Notes under the pieces: model-generated
Told to the model about the DNA's origin: nothing
Database searches by the model: none
What the model saw: the letters and a program-made list of their open reading frames with translations, nothing else
In this document: positions 9,325-18,314 of the stretch, piece after piece
Numbering within the stretch: position 1 is the stretch's first letter
How the letters are laid out: each line of letters begins with the position of its first letter
Translations under genes and position numbers: made by a program
Source of the DNA: Bog-473 sp963756025
GTDB lineage: Bacteria > Actinomycetota > Acidimicrobiia > Acidimicrobiales > RAAP-2
Length of the DNA: 64,000 nt
Assembly (NCBI GenBank): GCA_963756025.1
Contig: CAVWMF010000009.1
Location: forward strand, 1-64,000
Reading direction: 5' to 3'

Positions 9325-9732
9325 TCAGGCCGGGACGAAGACGGGGATGGTGAAGTCGTCGGAAATGGGGCGGAAGACGACCTGTAGTGCCATCCCGACC
9401 TTGAGCTCGTCGAATGGACACTCGACGACGTTGGTCGCCATGCGGGGCCCTTCGGCCAGGTCCACGATCGCGGCGACGTAGGGCACCCGATCCTTGAAGG
9501 GCGGCATATCGTTGCTGTAGATCACCGACCAGGTGTAGAGCGTGCCCTTTCCACTGGCCTCGGCCCACTCGACGTCCTCGCTCCAGCATTTGGGGCAAAA
9601 AGGCCGGGGGTAATAGGAAAGGGCGCCGCAGGCGCTGCAGTGGCGGATGAGGAGCCGCTCCTCCTTGGCCGCTGCCCAGAACTGGATCGTGTCGCCCTCG
9701 GGGGTGGGGAGGTCGAAACGAACCGTGGTCAT
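9325..9732 (-). CDS. DUF35 zinc-ribbon/OB-fold protein (thiolase partner type)
   Basis: A 135-residue protein. A rubredoxin-like zinc ribbon CSACGAL...CPKCWSED (four Cys) is followed by an OB fold carrying GTLYTWSVIYSNDMPPFKDRVPYVAAIVDL. DUF35 proteins work as small partners of thiolase-like or hydratase enzymes; ChsH2 with Ltp2 in steroid side-chain breakdown is the known example. They bind acyl-CoA. It is convergent with acs and has no thiolase directly beside it, so its partner may be 14312-15514 or elsewhere. ATG 9732 is chosen because the domain starts there; the longer frame runs antisense to the next gene. Confidence 0.82.
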   Translation of the reverse strand: MTTVRFDLPTPEGDTIQFWAAAKEERLLIRHCSACGALSYYPRPFCPKCWSEDVEWAEASGKGTLYTWSVIYSNDMPPFKDRVPYVAAIVDLAEGPRMATNVVECPFDELKVGMALQVVFRPISDDFTIPVFVPA

Positions 9733-9864
9733 CTGTGCCTGCCCCTTGGTCGTGCCCGCCGGCAGGCTCGAGATTGACCCCCGCCCGGGCATCGGCCATG
9801 CTGCAACGAACCTGCTACCGGCGTCAATTTTCGTCGTCGGAGAACCATTTTGGGGAGTTGCTCC

Positions 9865-11391
9865 GTGTTGATCGACGAACACCTGCGCCGCATGGCCGAC
9901 ACGTTTCCCGATGAGACGGCCTACACCGTGGTCGATGTCGGTGCGCTGACGTTCGCGGACTGGGACGGTATGGCGAATGCCATGGCCCGGGGCCTGGTGG
10001 CCGGGGGCCTCAAGCCCGGAGACCGGGTCGGTCTCTATCTCCACGCCGAGTCCGCCTTACGCTGGCTGGTGTCCTACACGGCGGCACATCGGGCCGGAGG
10101 CGTTGCCGTCCCGATGAATCCCCGACTCGCTCCGGCCGAGGTGGGGCGCATGCTGGCGCATTCCGGCGCCACGGCCGTCGTGGCGGACGGCTCCTTGATC
10201 GCGACGGCGCTCGGCGCCGCCAACGGGGGACTCTCCCTGGTGATCGACGCCACCTCCGGCGCCACAGCCCGCTCGTCTGGGCACGTGATGAGCTGGAGCG
10301 AAATCACCTCGGGTGACCGTGACGCCATGCAGGTCCCGCGGGACGAGGGCGACCTGGCGGACATCCTCTACACCTCGGGGACGACCGGGCGGCCGAAGGG
10401 CGTGGCCATCCGTCATTCCAACGGTTCGATGATCGGCGATGTCCCGCCCTCGTGGAGCGGCGGGGGCTGGATGCACGCCAGCCCCATGTTCACCTTCGCC
10501 GGCATCGCGTTCGTCTACACGCCGATGAAGCTCGGACTGCGCGGCATCTACATGCCGAAGTTCGACGCCGCCCGTTGGCTCAAGGTGGTGGAGACCGAGC
10601 GCCCGGTGGCGGTCTTCCTCGTCCCGGCCATGGCCCACCTCCTCCTCGACCATCCCGGCTTCGAGACCGTGGACCTTTCGTCGGTTTCGATTTGTTCGAT
10701 CGGGAGCGCGCCGCTCGCTCCGTTCGTGGTGGAACGGTTGCAGGAGCGGATGCCCGACGCGATGGTGTCGAACAACTACGGCATGACCGAGGCGGGATCG
10801 GCGTATTGCACCATGCCCAAGGGGGAGGCGACCAAGCATCCCGGTTCGGTGGGGCGCATCAATCCACCCGCAGTGGTGCGCATCGTGGATGCCGACGAGG
10901 AGCCGGTGCCCCCGAACGAGGTGGGCGAAGTGCGGATGCAACTCCCCGGACGGCAACGAGAATACTTCGGGGACCCCGAGGCGACGGCGCAAATGTGGAA
11001 GGACGGGTGGATCGTCACCGGCGACCTGGGCAAGCTGGACGATGAGGGCTATCTGTACATTGTCGGGCGGAGCAAGGACGTGATCATCCGGGGCGGGAAC
11101 AACATCCATGCAGCCGATGTAGAGCACGTGCTCGTGCAGCATGAGGCGGTGGCCGAGGTCGCCGTGGTCGGAGCGCCGCATGCCGTGTTGGGCGAGGACG
11201 TAGTGGCCTTCGTCGTCGTGCACGCGGGCCGCGATGTCGAGGGCGACGCCCTGCGCGCCTATGCCCTCGGGGAACTGGCGGACTACAAGGTGCCCCGCCA
11301 GTTCCTCTTCGTCGACGAGCTCCCACGCAATCCGACCGGCAAAGTGGTCAAGGCCGACCTGCGAGCCCTATTAGCCGACGCCGCTGATTGA
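9865..11391 (+). CDS. Acyl-CoA synthetase (AMP-forming), FadD-like
   Basis: A 508-residue member of the ANL superfamily that activates a carboxylic acid to its acyl-CoA through an acyl-AMP. It has the P-loop ILYTSGTTGRPKGV, the NNYGMTEAG motif, DGWIVTGDLGKLDDEGYLYIVGR and the C-terminal PRNPTGKVVKADL with the catalytic lysine. The substrate-binding part is short and gives no clear chain-length call. GTG 9865 has GGGGAG seven bases upstream and is preferred to TTG 9850. It precedes a secreted protein and a methyltransferase on the same strand and lies close to thiolase and acyl-CoA dehydrogenase genes, consistent with a degradative acyl-CoA pathway. Confidence 0.88.
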   Translation: MLIDEHLRRMADTFPDETAYTVVDVGALTFADWDGMANAMARGLVAGGLKPGDRVGLYLHAESALRWLVSYTAAHRAGGVAVPMNPRLAPAEVGRMLAHSGATAVVADGSLIATALGAANGGLSLVIDATSGATARSSGHVMSWSEITSGDRDAMQVPRDEGDLADILYTSGTTGRPKGVAIRHSNGSMIGDVPPSWSGGGWMHASPMFTFAGIAFVYTPMKLGLRGIYMPKFDAARWLKVVETERPVAVFLVPAMAHLLLDHPGFETVDLSSVSICSIGSAPLAPFVVERLQERMPDAMVSNNYGMTEAGSAYCTMPKGEATKHPGSVGRINPPAVVRIVDADEEPVPPNEVGEVRMQLPGRQREYFGDPEATAQMWKDGWIVTGDLGKLDDEGYLYIVGRSKDVIIRGGNNIHAADVEHVLVQHEAVAEVAVVGAPHAVLGEDVVAFVVVHAGRDVEGDALRAYALGELADYKVPRQFLFVDELPRNPTGKVVKADLRALLADAAD

Positions 11392-11430
11392 GTTCGTGCG
11401 TCGGTCGAGGTGGATCGGGACCGGGCCGGC

Positions 11431-11859
11431 ATGACGATCAATGTCCGCTATGGCACCACCCTCGTGGTGGCCGTCTTGCTCGCGCTCGCGATCATGAGCG
11501 GCGTGCGAGACGCCGAGGCGGCTCCGGCATCCGCCGGCGGGGGGTGCCCACCGCACGGGCGGGTGGCGTGCGTCGACCGGGCCGACGGGGGCCGCACCGT
11601 GCACGTGAGGGTGGGGCACATCCTCAAGGTGGTGTTGGGTGGGACCGCCCTGCGATGGAGCGGCTTGCACCAGGTCGGCCCCGATCTTCTCCGACGTTCC
11701 GGAAGGATCCTGTACCGCGACGGCGGGATCATGGGTTCCTACACCGCCCGCAAAGCCGGCCACACGACGCTGACCGCCGGCGGTGCGCCCACGTGCGCGC
11801 CCGGACAGGCCTGCCCGCAGTTCGTTCTCCTCTGGCAGGTACGGGTGGTGGTCAGCTGA
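11431..11859 (+). CDS. Secreted protein, chagasin/Ig-like fold suspected
   Basis: A 142-residue protein with a signal peptide: a hydrophobic stretch (VVAVLLALAIMSGV) ending near AEA-AP at about residue 31. The mature part is all-beta in appearance (VHVRVGHILKVVL, then RWSGLHQVG, then GSYTARKAGHTTLTAGG) and ends in LLWQVRVVV. Two cysteines (PTCAPGQACP) near the end could form a disulfide, with another pair (CPPHGRVAC) at the N-terminus. This layout recalls chagasin-like or bacterial Ig-like domains, but I have no firm family. GTG 11410 is an alternative start. Confidence 0.6.
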   Translation: MTINVRYGTTLVVAVLLALAIMSGVRDAEAAPASAGGGCPPHGRVACVDRADGGRTVHVRVGHILKVVLGGTALRWSGLHQVGPDLLRRSGRILYRDGGIMGSYTARKAGHTTLTAGGAPTCAPGQACPQFVLLWQVRVVVS

Positions 11860-11950
11860 AGGGTCGGTGGGCCCGTTCAAGGGGCGACGCGTGGAGCGCC
11901 CGCCGCCGCCGGGTCGAAGCTGGAAGGGGGGTTGTCGGCGAAGATAGACC

Positions 11951-12691
11951 ATGGACTACGACGTCGATGCCACCTTCGGGGACGACTACCTGTACTTCTA
12001 CGCCGCGTTCACCGACGATGGCTATTCGGACAGGGATGCGGCAGAGATCGTCGGGCGCCTCAGCCTGCCCCCGGCGTCCCGCATCCTCGATGTCCCCTGC
12101 GGACCCGGCCGCATATCCCGCCGCCTCGCCGCCGCCGGCTACGACGTCACGGGGGTCGATCGTTCAGCGCCGTTCATCGCCCTGGCCGAGGCGGAGCCCG
12201 TCGGGCCGGAAGGCCGTCTGGCCTACCACCGGGGCGACATGCGCCGGTTGCCCGTGTCGGGCCCCTTCGACGCCGTCGTCTGCTGGTTCACCTCGTTCGG
12301 CTATCACGACGACGACGATTGCCGGCGCGTCCTGGCCGAGTTCCACCGGGTCCTTCGTCCCGGTGGCACCGTGCTGATCGAGACGATGCACCACGACGGC
12401 GTGGTCCGCCACTACACGGGGGCACCCGATGCCACCGTCGAATGGCGGGGTGAGGACGCACAGGTGGACGTCTCGCGCTTCGACCCGCTGACGGGGCGGA
12501 TGGTGACTGATCGCACCGTGTATCGAGGGGGCGAGGTCCGGCATACCTCGCACTACATCCGGCTCCCCACGCCGCCCGAATGGACGCAGTGGCTCGAAGG
12601 GGCCGGGTTCAGCGGCGTGCGGTGCACAGCGGGCGGGGGAGGGCCACTCGAGCTCGACAGCTGGGTGATGGTGGTGGAGGCGACGGCGTAG
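11951..12691 (+). CDS. Class I SAM-dependent methyltransferase
   Basis: A 246-residue methyltransferase. Motif I is ILDVPCGPGRISRRLAAAGYDVTGVD (SAM-binding glycine loop followed by the acidic residue that holds the ribose). FDAVVCWFTSFGY is motif II/IV and VLRPGGTVLIET is motif V/VI. The C-terminal half has the beta-rich region (YRGGEVRHTSHYIRL) common in small-molecule methyltransferases. The substrate is not evident. It stands alone between a secreted-protein gene and the HMG-CoA-synthase-like gene, with about 90 bp upstream that hold nothing recognisable. Confidence 0.8.
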   Translation: MDYDVDATFGDDYLYFYAAFTDDGYSDRDAAEIVGRLSLPPASRILDVPCGPGRISRRLAAAGYDVTGVDRSAPFIALAEAEPVGPEGRLAYHRGDMRRLPVSGPFDAVVCWFTSFGYHDDDDCRRVLAEFHRVLRPGGTVLIETMHHDGVVRHYTGAPDATVEWRGEDAQVDVSRFDPLTGRMVTDRTVYRGGEVRHTSHYIRLPTPPEWTQWLEGAGFSGVRCTAGGGGPLELDSWVMVVEATA

Positions 12692-12847
12692 GGAGCGGCC
12701 TTCGCGATCGGTACCCGGGGTGCCGGTGTAAAGTGAAAGGTCGGAGGTCGGCCGTTCTTTCGCCCATTGCACCTGGTAGGGCGATCGGGAAGGCCTTCGA
12801 TGGGGACGGCGACGACCCCGTGGAGGCGCCGGGACGGAAGGGCGGAA

Positions 12848-14308
12848 ATGAACGCTGGCATCGTGACATGGGGGACCTACCTGCCGTACTGGCGGCTGCA
12901 GCGGTCGGCCATCGCGCAGGTACTGGGCTCGGGCCCACCCAAGGGCACCCGGGCCGTGGCCTCCTACGACGAGGACACCACCACACTGGGTGTCGAAGCG
13001 GGTCGCAGGGCGCTGGCGTCGGGCCCGGCCCTGCCCGACGACCTGTTGTTCTCCACGCCGGCACCGGGATATCTCGACAAGACCAGCGCAACCACCCTGC
13101 ACGCCGCGCTCGGCCTCGACCGGGCCTGTGCGGCCTACGACTTCTCCGGTGCGCCGCGCTCGGCCCTCGGCACGCTGCTGATGGCGCTGCAGGCGGCGCC
13201 ATCACGCCGGACACTGGCCATCGCCGCCGACCTCCGGACCGGCCTGGCCGGCGGGGCCGAGGAGCGCGACGCCGGGGACGGCGCGGCGGCTTTCCTGTGC
13301 GGTGCCGACGGTGCAGTGGCTGAACTGGTCGGGCGGGGCTCGGCCAGTGACGAGTTCCTCGACCGCTGGCGGGTCCCCGGGGAGACCGATTCCCACGTCT
13401 GGGAGGAGCGGTTCGGCGAGGAGATGTACGTCCCGCTGGCCCGCGAGGCCTTCGCCGACGCGCTCAAGGCCGCCGGAGCGACCGAGAGCGATATCGACCA
13501 CGCCATCGTGACGGGCCTGCACGTGCGCGCGGTCAAAGCTGTCACGGGCCGGCTCGGGGTGCCGGCCGGCGCCGTCGCACCCGACCTCCTGGGGTCGATC
13601 GGCAACCTCGGCGCCGCCCAGGCCGGGGTGGCCCTGGCGGACGTGCTCGAGCGTGCCCTCCCGGGCCAGCTCATCGTGGTGCTCTCCCTGGCCGACGGCG
13701 CCGATGCCCTGGTCCTGCGGACGACCGACGCCCTGCCCGCCGCCCAGGCGGCGCATCGAGAGGCCGAAATCCCGACGGTGGCCGAGCAGGTGGCGACCGG
13801 CCGCGACGATCTGTCGTACGCCGCCTTCCTGGCCTGGCGGGGCCAGTTGCACCGTGAGCCACCACGACGCCCGGATCCCGAGCGACCGGGGGCACCGATC
13901 GTGCACCGTTCAGAAGCGTGGAAATACGCCTTCGCCGCCAGCCGTTGTCAAGTGTGTGGGTTCCGTCATCTGCCGCCGACGAGGGTCTGCCTGGAGTGCC
14001 ACTCCATCGACCAGATGCAGCCCGAGCGGCTGGCCGACGTGCGGGGGACCATCGCGACGTTCACGGTCGACCACCTCGCCTACAGCCTCTCGCCGCCCGT
14101 GGTGGGCGTCATCGTCGACTTCGACGGCGGCGGGCGTTACCGGTGCGAGATGACGGACGTCAGCGTGCCCGAGATCGCCATCGGCGGCCGGGTCGAAATG
14201 ACGTTCCGGCGCATCTATACCGCGCTCGGTGTGCACAATTATTTCTGGAAGGCCCGACCCCTACAGGGCGCCCCTGCGGTACCCGAACCGGCAAGCAAAG
14301 AGGAGTAG
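12848..14308 (+). CDS. HMG-CoA synthase/KAS III-like protein fused to a DUF35 OB-fold domain
   Basis: A 486-residue two-domain protein. Residues 1 to about 330 are thiolase-fold, like archaeal-type HMG-CoA synthase (GIVTWGTYLPYWRL opening, YDEDTTTLGVEAGRRAL, LGSIGNLGAAQAGVALADVL). Residues about 355-470 are a DUF35 unit with a zinc ribbon (CQVCGFRHLPPTRVCLEC) and an OB fold. At the place where the family has its nucleophilic Cys (normally CxAGT), this protein reads AYDFSGAPRSAL, so the catalytic Cys seems to be replaced; the nearby Cys in RACAAYDF is not in the usual position. It may bind acyl-CoA or act as a scaffold for the next gene, a thiolase 3 bp downstream. ATG 12848 follows GGAAGGGCGG. 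Confidence 0.75.
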   Translation: MNAGIVTWGTYLPYWRLQRSAIAQVLGSGPPKGTRAVASYDEDTTTLGVEAGRRALASGPALPDDLLFSTPAPGYLDKTSATTLHAALGLDRACAAYDFSGAPRSALGTLLMALQAAPSRRTLAIAADLRTGLAGGAEERDAGDGAAAFLCGADGAVAELVGRGSASDEFLDRWRVPGETDSHVWEERFGEEMYVPLAREAFADALKAAGATESDIDHAIVTGLHVRAVKAVTGRLGVPAGAVAPDLLGSIGNLGAAQAGVALADVLERALPGQLIVVLSLADGADALVLRTTDALPAAQAAHREAEIPTVAEQVATGRDDLSYAAFLAWRGQLHREPPRRPDPERPGAPIVHRSEAWKYAFAASRCQVCGFRHLPPTRVCLECHSIDQMQPERLADVRGTIATFTVDHLAYSLSPPVVGVIVDFDGGGRYRCEMTDVSVPEIAIGGRVEMTFRRIYTALGVHNYFWKARPLQGAPAVPEPASKEE

Positions 14309-14311
14309 ACC

Positions 14312-15514
14312 ATGGCGAGCAGAGGTATCCGCGACCGTGTGGCCATCATCGGGATGGGCTGCACCAAATTCGGTGAGTTGTGGGACAAGGGGATCGACGA
14401 TCTCCTGACCGATGCCGCCGTCGACGCCTCGACCTCGGCCGGGTTGCCGATCCACGACATCGACGCGTTCTGGCTGGGGACCATGACCTCTTCGGTGTCG
14501 GGCATCACGCTGTCGCGCCCGCTCAAGCTGGACTACAAGCCGGTGACCCGCGTCGAGAACTTCTGCGCCACCGGCTCGGAGGCATTCCGCAATGCCTGCT
14601 ACGCCGTGGCGTCAGGTGCCTACGACACCGCCATGGCCATCGGGGTCGAGAAGCTCAAGGACACCGGCTACTCGGGCCTGACCGGCATCCGCGCCGTCGG
14701 GGACGGGACGGACCCCGGTCTCTCTTCGCCTGCCGCATTCTCCTTCCTGGCCCCCTCCTACGGCCACAAGTACGGCGTGGACAAGGCCGAAATGAAGGAA
14801 GTCATGAGCCGGATCGCCTTCAAGAACCACCAGAACGGGGCGCGCAACCCCCGGGCCCAGTTCCAAAAGGAGATCTCCATGGAGACGATCTCCAAGGCAC
14901 CCCTGGTGGCGGGGGAGCTCGGCGTGTTCGACTGCAGCGGCGTGAGTGACGGTGCCGCCGCCGCCATCATCTGCCGGGTCGAGGATGCCCACAAGTACTG
15001 CGCCAACCCGCTGTACGTGAAGGCCCTGAGCTTCGTGGCCGGCCCGGCCGCGGGCCCGATCGATCCCGGGTACGACTACACGACCTTCCCCGAAGTGGTG
15101 CGCTCGGCCGAGGATGCCTACCAGCAGGCCGGTATCACCGACCCCCGGGCCCAGCTGGCCATGGCGGAGGTGCACGACTGCTTCACGCCGACCGAGCTGG
15201 TCCTCATGGAGGACATGGGGTTCGCGACCCGGGGCACGGCATGGAAAGAAGTGTTGGCGGGCACGTTCGACCGCGACGGAGAGCTGCCGGTCAACCCCGA
15301 CGGCGGGCTCAAGAGCTTCGGCCACCCCATCGGCGCTTCGGGGCTCCGCATGCTCTTCGAATGTTGGCTGCAGCTGCGCGGTGAGGCCCCGGCCGACCGC
15401 CAGATTGCCACGGTGGGTCAGGGCCGGACGCTCGGGCTGACCCACAACCTCGGTGGCGCCCCCGGTGAGTGTGTGAGCTTCGTGGGGATCGTCGGCAGCG
15501 AGCTCGGCGACTGA
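14312..15514 (+). CDS. Thiolase, SCP-x/lipid-transfer type
   Basis: A 400-residue thiolase. The nucleophilic Cys lies in VENFCATGSEAFRNA, the active His in GHPIGASGLRM, and the C-terminal loop reads LTHNLGGAPG in place of the classical CxG motif. This HN-GG form is typical of SCP-x thiolases and of the steroid aldolase Ltp2. Such enzymes often work with a DUF35 partner, here probably the fused domain of the upstream gene. It could be a 3-ketoacyl-CoA thiolase or a retro-aldolase acting on branched or ring-derived acyl-CoA. GAGGAG precedes the ATG. Its TGA shares a base with the next ATG. Confidence 0.88.
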   Translation: MASRGIRDRVAIIGMGCTKFGELWDKGIDDLLTDAAVDASTSAGLPIHDIDAFWLGTMTSSVSGITLSRPLKLDYKPVTRVENFCATGSEAFRNACYAVASGAYDTAMAIGVEKLKDTGYSGLTGIRAVGDGTDPGLSSPAAFSFLAPSYGHKYGVDKAEMKEVMSRIAFKNHQNGARNPRAQFQKEISMETISKAPLVAGELGVFDCSGVSDGAAAAIICRVEDAHKYCANPLYVKALSFVAGPAAGPIDPGYDYTTFPEVVRSAEDAYQQAGITDPRAQLAMAEVHDCFTPTELVLMEDMGFATRGTAWKEVLAGTFDRDGELPVNPDGGLKSFGHPIGASGLRMLFECWLQLRGEAPADRQIATVGQGRTLGLTHNLGGAPGECVSFVGIVGSELGD

Positions 15515-16746
15515 TGAGCGGCGGGGCATCGGGAGTCGACCTGCTGGCAGAGAATGAGGACCAAACGGCGCTGCGCCAGCTGGCGCGCGACGTGGCACTG
15601 CGGGAGGTGGCGCCCCGGGCCTCACAGGGTGACGAGACGGGTGAGATACCGCCCGAAGTGCGCAAGGCCCTGGCCAGTGCCGACCTCCTCCGGATCACGA
15701 TCGGGGAGAAGTACGGGGGCATGGGCCTGGGGGACGTCGAGGCCTCCATCGTCCTCGAGGAGATCGCCCGGGCTGACGTCTCGTCCGCCATCTGCTGCCA
15801 GCTGACGTTCAACGGTCCGCCGCGGGGCATCGAGCATCTCGGACCCGAGGCCATGAAGGAGCGTTGGCTCCCCGCCGCAGCGGACGGCGATGCGATCGTC
15901 AGCATCGGCATCACCGAGCCCGACGCCGGCTCGGCGGTCCAGAACATGCGGGCCGCCCTGACCGAGGACGGTCCGGGCCGCTGGCGCCTCAACGCCTACA
16001 AGAACTACTCCACGCTGGGCCATGTGGCCCAGGGGGTACTGGTCTGGTGCCGCTGGCCCGGTGGCGAGGGGGCCAAGGGCATCGGTGCGGTGATCGTGCC
16101 GACCGATCGCGAAGGCGTTTCCATCACCGGTCGCCACAAAGGGATGGGGATCCATGCCGCCACGGAGGCCGAATTGGCCTTCGATGGCGTGGAGATCCGG
16201 GAAGAGGACATCCTGTTGGCGGGCGACCCGTCGTCGACCAGTGCCTTCAAGGTGCTCCTGTCGCATCTCAACCACGAGCGGTGCGGGAATGCCGCCATGT
16301 GCGTCGGGGCGGCCCAGGGCGCCATGGAGCATGCCGTGCGCTATATGCAGGAGCGGGTCATCGGCGGCCGCCCGCTGGCCGACCTCCAGGGCCTGCAGTG
16401 GAAGCTGGCCGACATGGCCGTGCAGCTTGAGGGCGCCCGTCTGCTGCTGGGTCGCGCCGTGCGCCTGGCCGGCGAGGGTGGGACCCCACCGCCGCTCGAG
16501 ACGGCCCTGGCCAAGACGGCCGCAAACCTGGCGGCCAAGTTCGTCTGTGACGAGGCCATGCAGATCCACGGCGGGTACGGCTTCAGCCGGGAGTACCCGC
16601 TCGAGCGGGCTTACCGCGACATCCGGGGCCTGTGCTTCGGTGCCGGGACCGTGGAGGCCCAGCGCAACTTCATCGGGCTCCGCGTCTCGGCGGGTGGCCA
16701 CACCGGATCACCGGGCTGGCGCAACCCGCTCGAGGACGCGCGTTAG
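15514..16746 (+). CDS. Acyl-CoA dehydrogenase
   Basis: A 410-residue flavoenzyme that introduces a 2,3-double bond in acyl-CoA and passes electrons to ETF. It has ITEPDAGSAVQNMRA (FAD and substrate binding), KNYSTLGHVAQG, and the C-terminal AMQIHGGYGFSREYPLERAYRDIRGL, which normally carries the flavin contacts. The position that usually holds the catalytic Glu (YEGT in the classical enzyme) reads CFGAGTVEAQRNFIG. That Glu is therefore not in its usual place, and the base may come from elsewhere, as in isovaleryl- or long-chain-type members. The start overlaps the thiolase stop (TGATG), so both are translated together. Confidence 0.88.
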   Translation: MSGGASGVDLLAENEDQTALRQLARDVALREVAPRASQGDETGEIPPEVRKALASADLLRITIGEKYGGMGLGDVEASIVLEEIARADVSSAICCQLTFNGPPRGIEHLGPEAMKERWLPAAADGDAIVSIGITEPDAGSAVQNMRAALTEDGPGRWRLNAYKNYSTLGHVAQGVLVWCRWPGGEGAKGIGAVIVPTDREGVSITGRHKGMGIHAATEAELAFDGVEIREEDILLAGDPSSTSAFKVLLSHLNHERCGNAAMCVGAAQGAMEHAVRYMQERVIGGRPLADLQGLQWKLADMAVQLEGARLLLGRAVRLAGEGGTPPPLETALAKTAANLAAKFVCDEAMQIHGGYGFSREYPLERAYRDIRGLCFGAGTVEAQRNFIGLRVSAGGHTGSPGWRNPLEDAR

Positions 16747-16771
16747 TTCCCGGGTCGGCCGGCGCTGCTTC

Positions 16772-18190
16772 TCAGCGCTGCATCGACTTGGTCTCGACGA
16801 ACTCCTCCAGGCCGTAGCGGCCGCGCTCGCGACCGATGCCGGACTGCTTGTAGCCGCCGAACGGTGCGCTCGGGTTGAACGCGCCGCCGTTGATGTCGAC
16901 CTGACCGGTCCGCAGCCGGCGGGCCACTTTCTCGGCCCGGGCCGGGTCTCCGCTCCACACCGCGCCGGCGAGACCGTACGACGTGTCGTTGGCGATGTCG
17001 ATCGCCTCTTCCTCGGTGTCGTAGGGGATGATCGAGAGCACGGGGCCGAAGATCTCTTCCCGGGCGATCGTCATGGTCCGGGTGACCTCGGAGAAGATGG
17101 TCGGTTGCACGAAGAAGCCCTTCTCGAGCCCTTCGGGCGCCTCGGCGCCACCCGTGACGAGCTTGGCGCCCTCCTCGATGCCCTTGTTGATGTAGGCCCG
17201 CACCCGGTCGCGCTGCACCGAGGAGACGAGCGGTCCGAGCAGCTTCCCTTCTTCGAAGGGATCACCCGGCGCAAATCCGGCGGTGCCCTCGAGGGCCAGC
17301 TTCTCCACTTCGGCCAGACGGTTGCGGGGGACGAGCATCCGGGTGAGCGCGGAGCAGGTCTGGCCGGAGTTCATGTAGCAGGCAAACAGGCCGGCCGGCA
17401 CCGCCTTTGCGAAGTCGGTGTCGTCCAGCATGATGTTGGCGGACTTCCCGCCCAGCTCGAGTGACACCCGCTTGATGCTGTTCGAAGCCAGTTCCATGAC
17501 CCGCTTGCCCGCCCTGGTCGAGCCGGTGAACGACACCATGTCGACCTTGGGGTGCGACGCGATGGCTTCGCCGACCACGGGTCCGACGCCGGTGACCAGG
17601 TTGAAGACGCCGGCGGGCAGGCCCACCTCGTCGATGACCTCGGCCAGGGCGAAGGCGTTGAGGGGGGCGACTTCACTGGGCTTGAGCACGACGGTGCACC
17701 CGGCCGCCAGGGCCGGAGCGACCTTGAGCACGATCTGGAAGAGCGGGTAGTTCCACGGCGTGATGGCGCCGACGACGCCGACCGGCTCGCGCACGATCAG
17801 CGAGTTCCCCATCTCCTCTTCCCAGGGGAAGGTCTCGGCGGCGTGGGCCGCATCGGCGAACGCGCCAGCGGGGAGGCCGACCTGGATTCCGCCGGACAGC
17901 GAGCGTGGCATGCCGAGCTCGTGCGTGATGATGTCGGCGATCTCATCGGTGCGTGCACCCAGGGCTTCGCCGATCCGCAGCAGCGTCTTGGCGCGCTCCT
18001 CGCGGGATGTGGCGGCCCACGCCGGGAAGGCGGCAGCGGCCGCCTCTACGGCCTTGTCGACATCTTCGGGCGTCCCCTCGGGAATGGTGGCAAGGACCTC
18101 TTCGGTGGTGGAGTCGATGACCTCCAGGGTGCCTGTCCCGGTCGATGGGACCCAGGCCCCGTTGATGTAGATCTTGTCGCGAACATCCAT
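16772..18190 (-). CDS. Aldehyde dehydrogenase (NAD(P)+)
   Basis: A 472-residue ALDH-superfamily enzyme oxidising an aldehyde to the acid. Motifs in order are TPWNYPLFQIVLKVAPALAAG (catalytic Asn), FTGSTRAGKRV (NAD-binding turn), VSLELGGKSANIM (general-base Glu) and MNSGQTCSALTRM (nucleophilic Cys). EIFGPVLSIIPYDTEEEAI follows. The best-known relatives oxidise short aliphatic or semi-aldehydes. ATG 18190 has GGGAGGG before it. It lies 124 bp downstream of a short-chain dehydrogenase on the same strand, so an alcohol-to-aldehyde-to-acid or acyl-CoA route is possible. The substrate is unknown. Confidence 0.92.
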   Translation of the reverse strand: MDVRDKIYINGAWVPSTGTGTLEVIDSTTEEVLATIPEGTPEDVDKAVEAAAAAFPAWAATSREERAKTLLRIGEALGARTDEIADIITHELGMPRSLSGGIQVGLPAGAFADAAHAAETFPWEEEMGNSLIVREPVGVVGAITPWNYPLFQIVLKVAPALAAGCTVVLKPSEVAPLNAFALAEVIDEVGLPAGVFNLVTGVGPVVGEAIASHPKVDMVSFTGSTRAGKRVMELASNSIKRVSLELGGKSANIMLDDTDFAKAVPAGLFACYMNSGQTCSALTRMLVPRNRLAEVEKLALEGTAGFAPGDPFEEGKLLGPLVSSVQRDRVRAYINKGIEEGAKLVTGGAEAPEGLEKGFFVQPTIFSEVTRTMTIAREEIFGPVLSIIPYDTEEEAIDIANDTSYGLAGAVWSGDPARAEKVARRLRTGQVDINGGAFNPSAPFGGYKQSGIGRERGRYGLEEFVETKSMQR

Positions 18191-18314
18191 GATGCCCTCC
18201 CTTGCCGTGTGCTCGGGACTGATCGTACTCCCGCCCAGGCCAAGGTCGCCCACTCCGGCACCAATGCTCAGCCGGGGCAGCCTGTCGGCCGTCCCCGGGG
18301 TCGAGCGACGTCAG

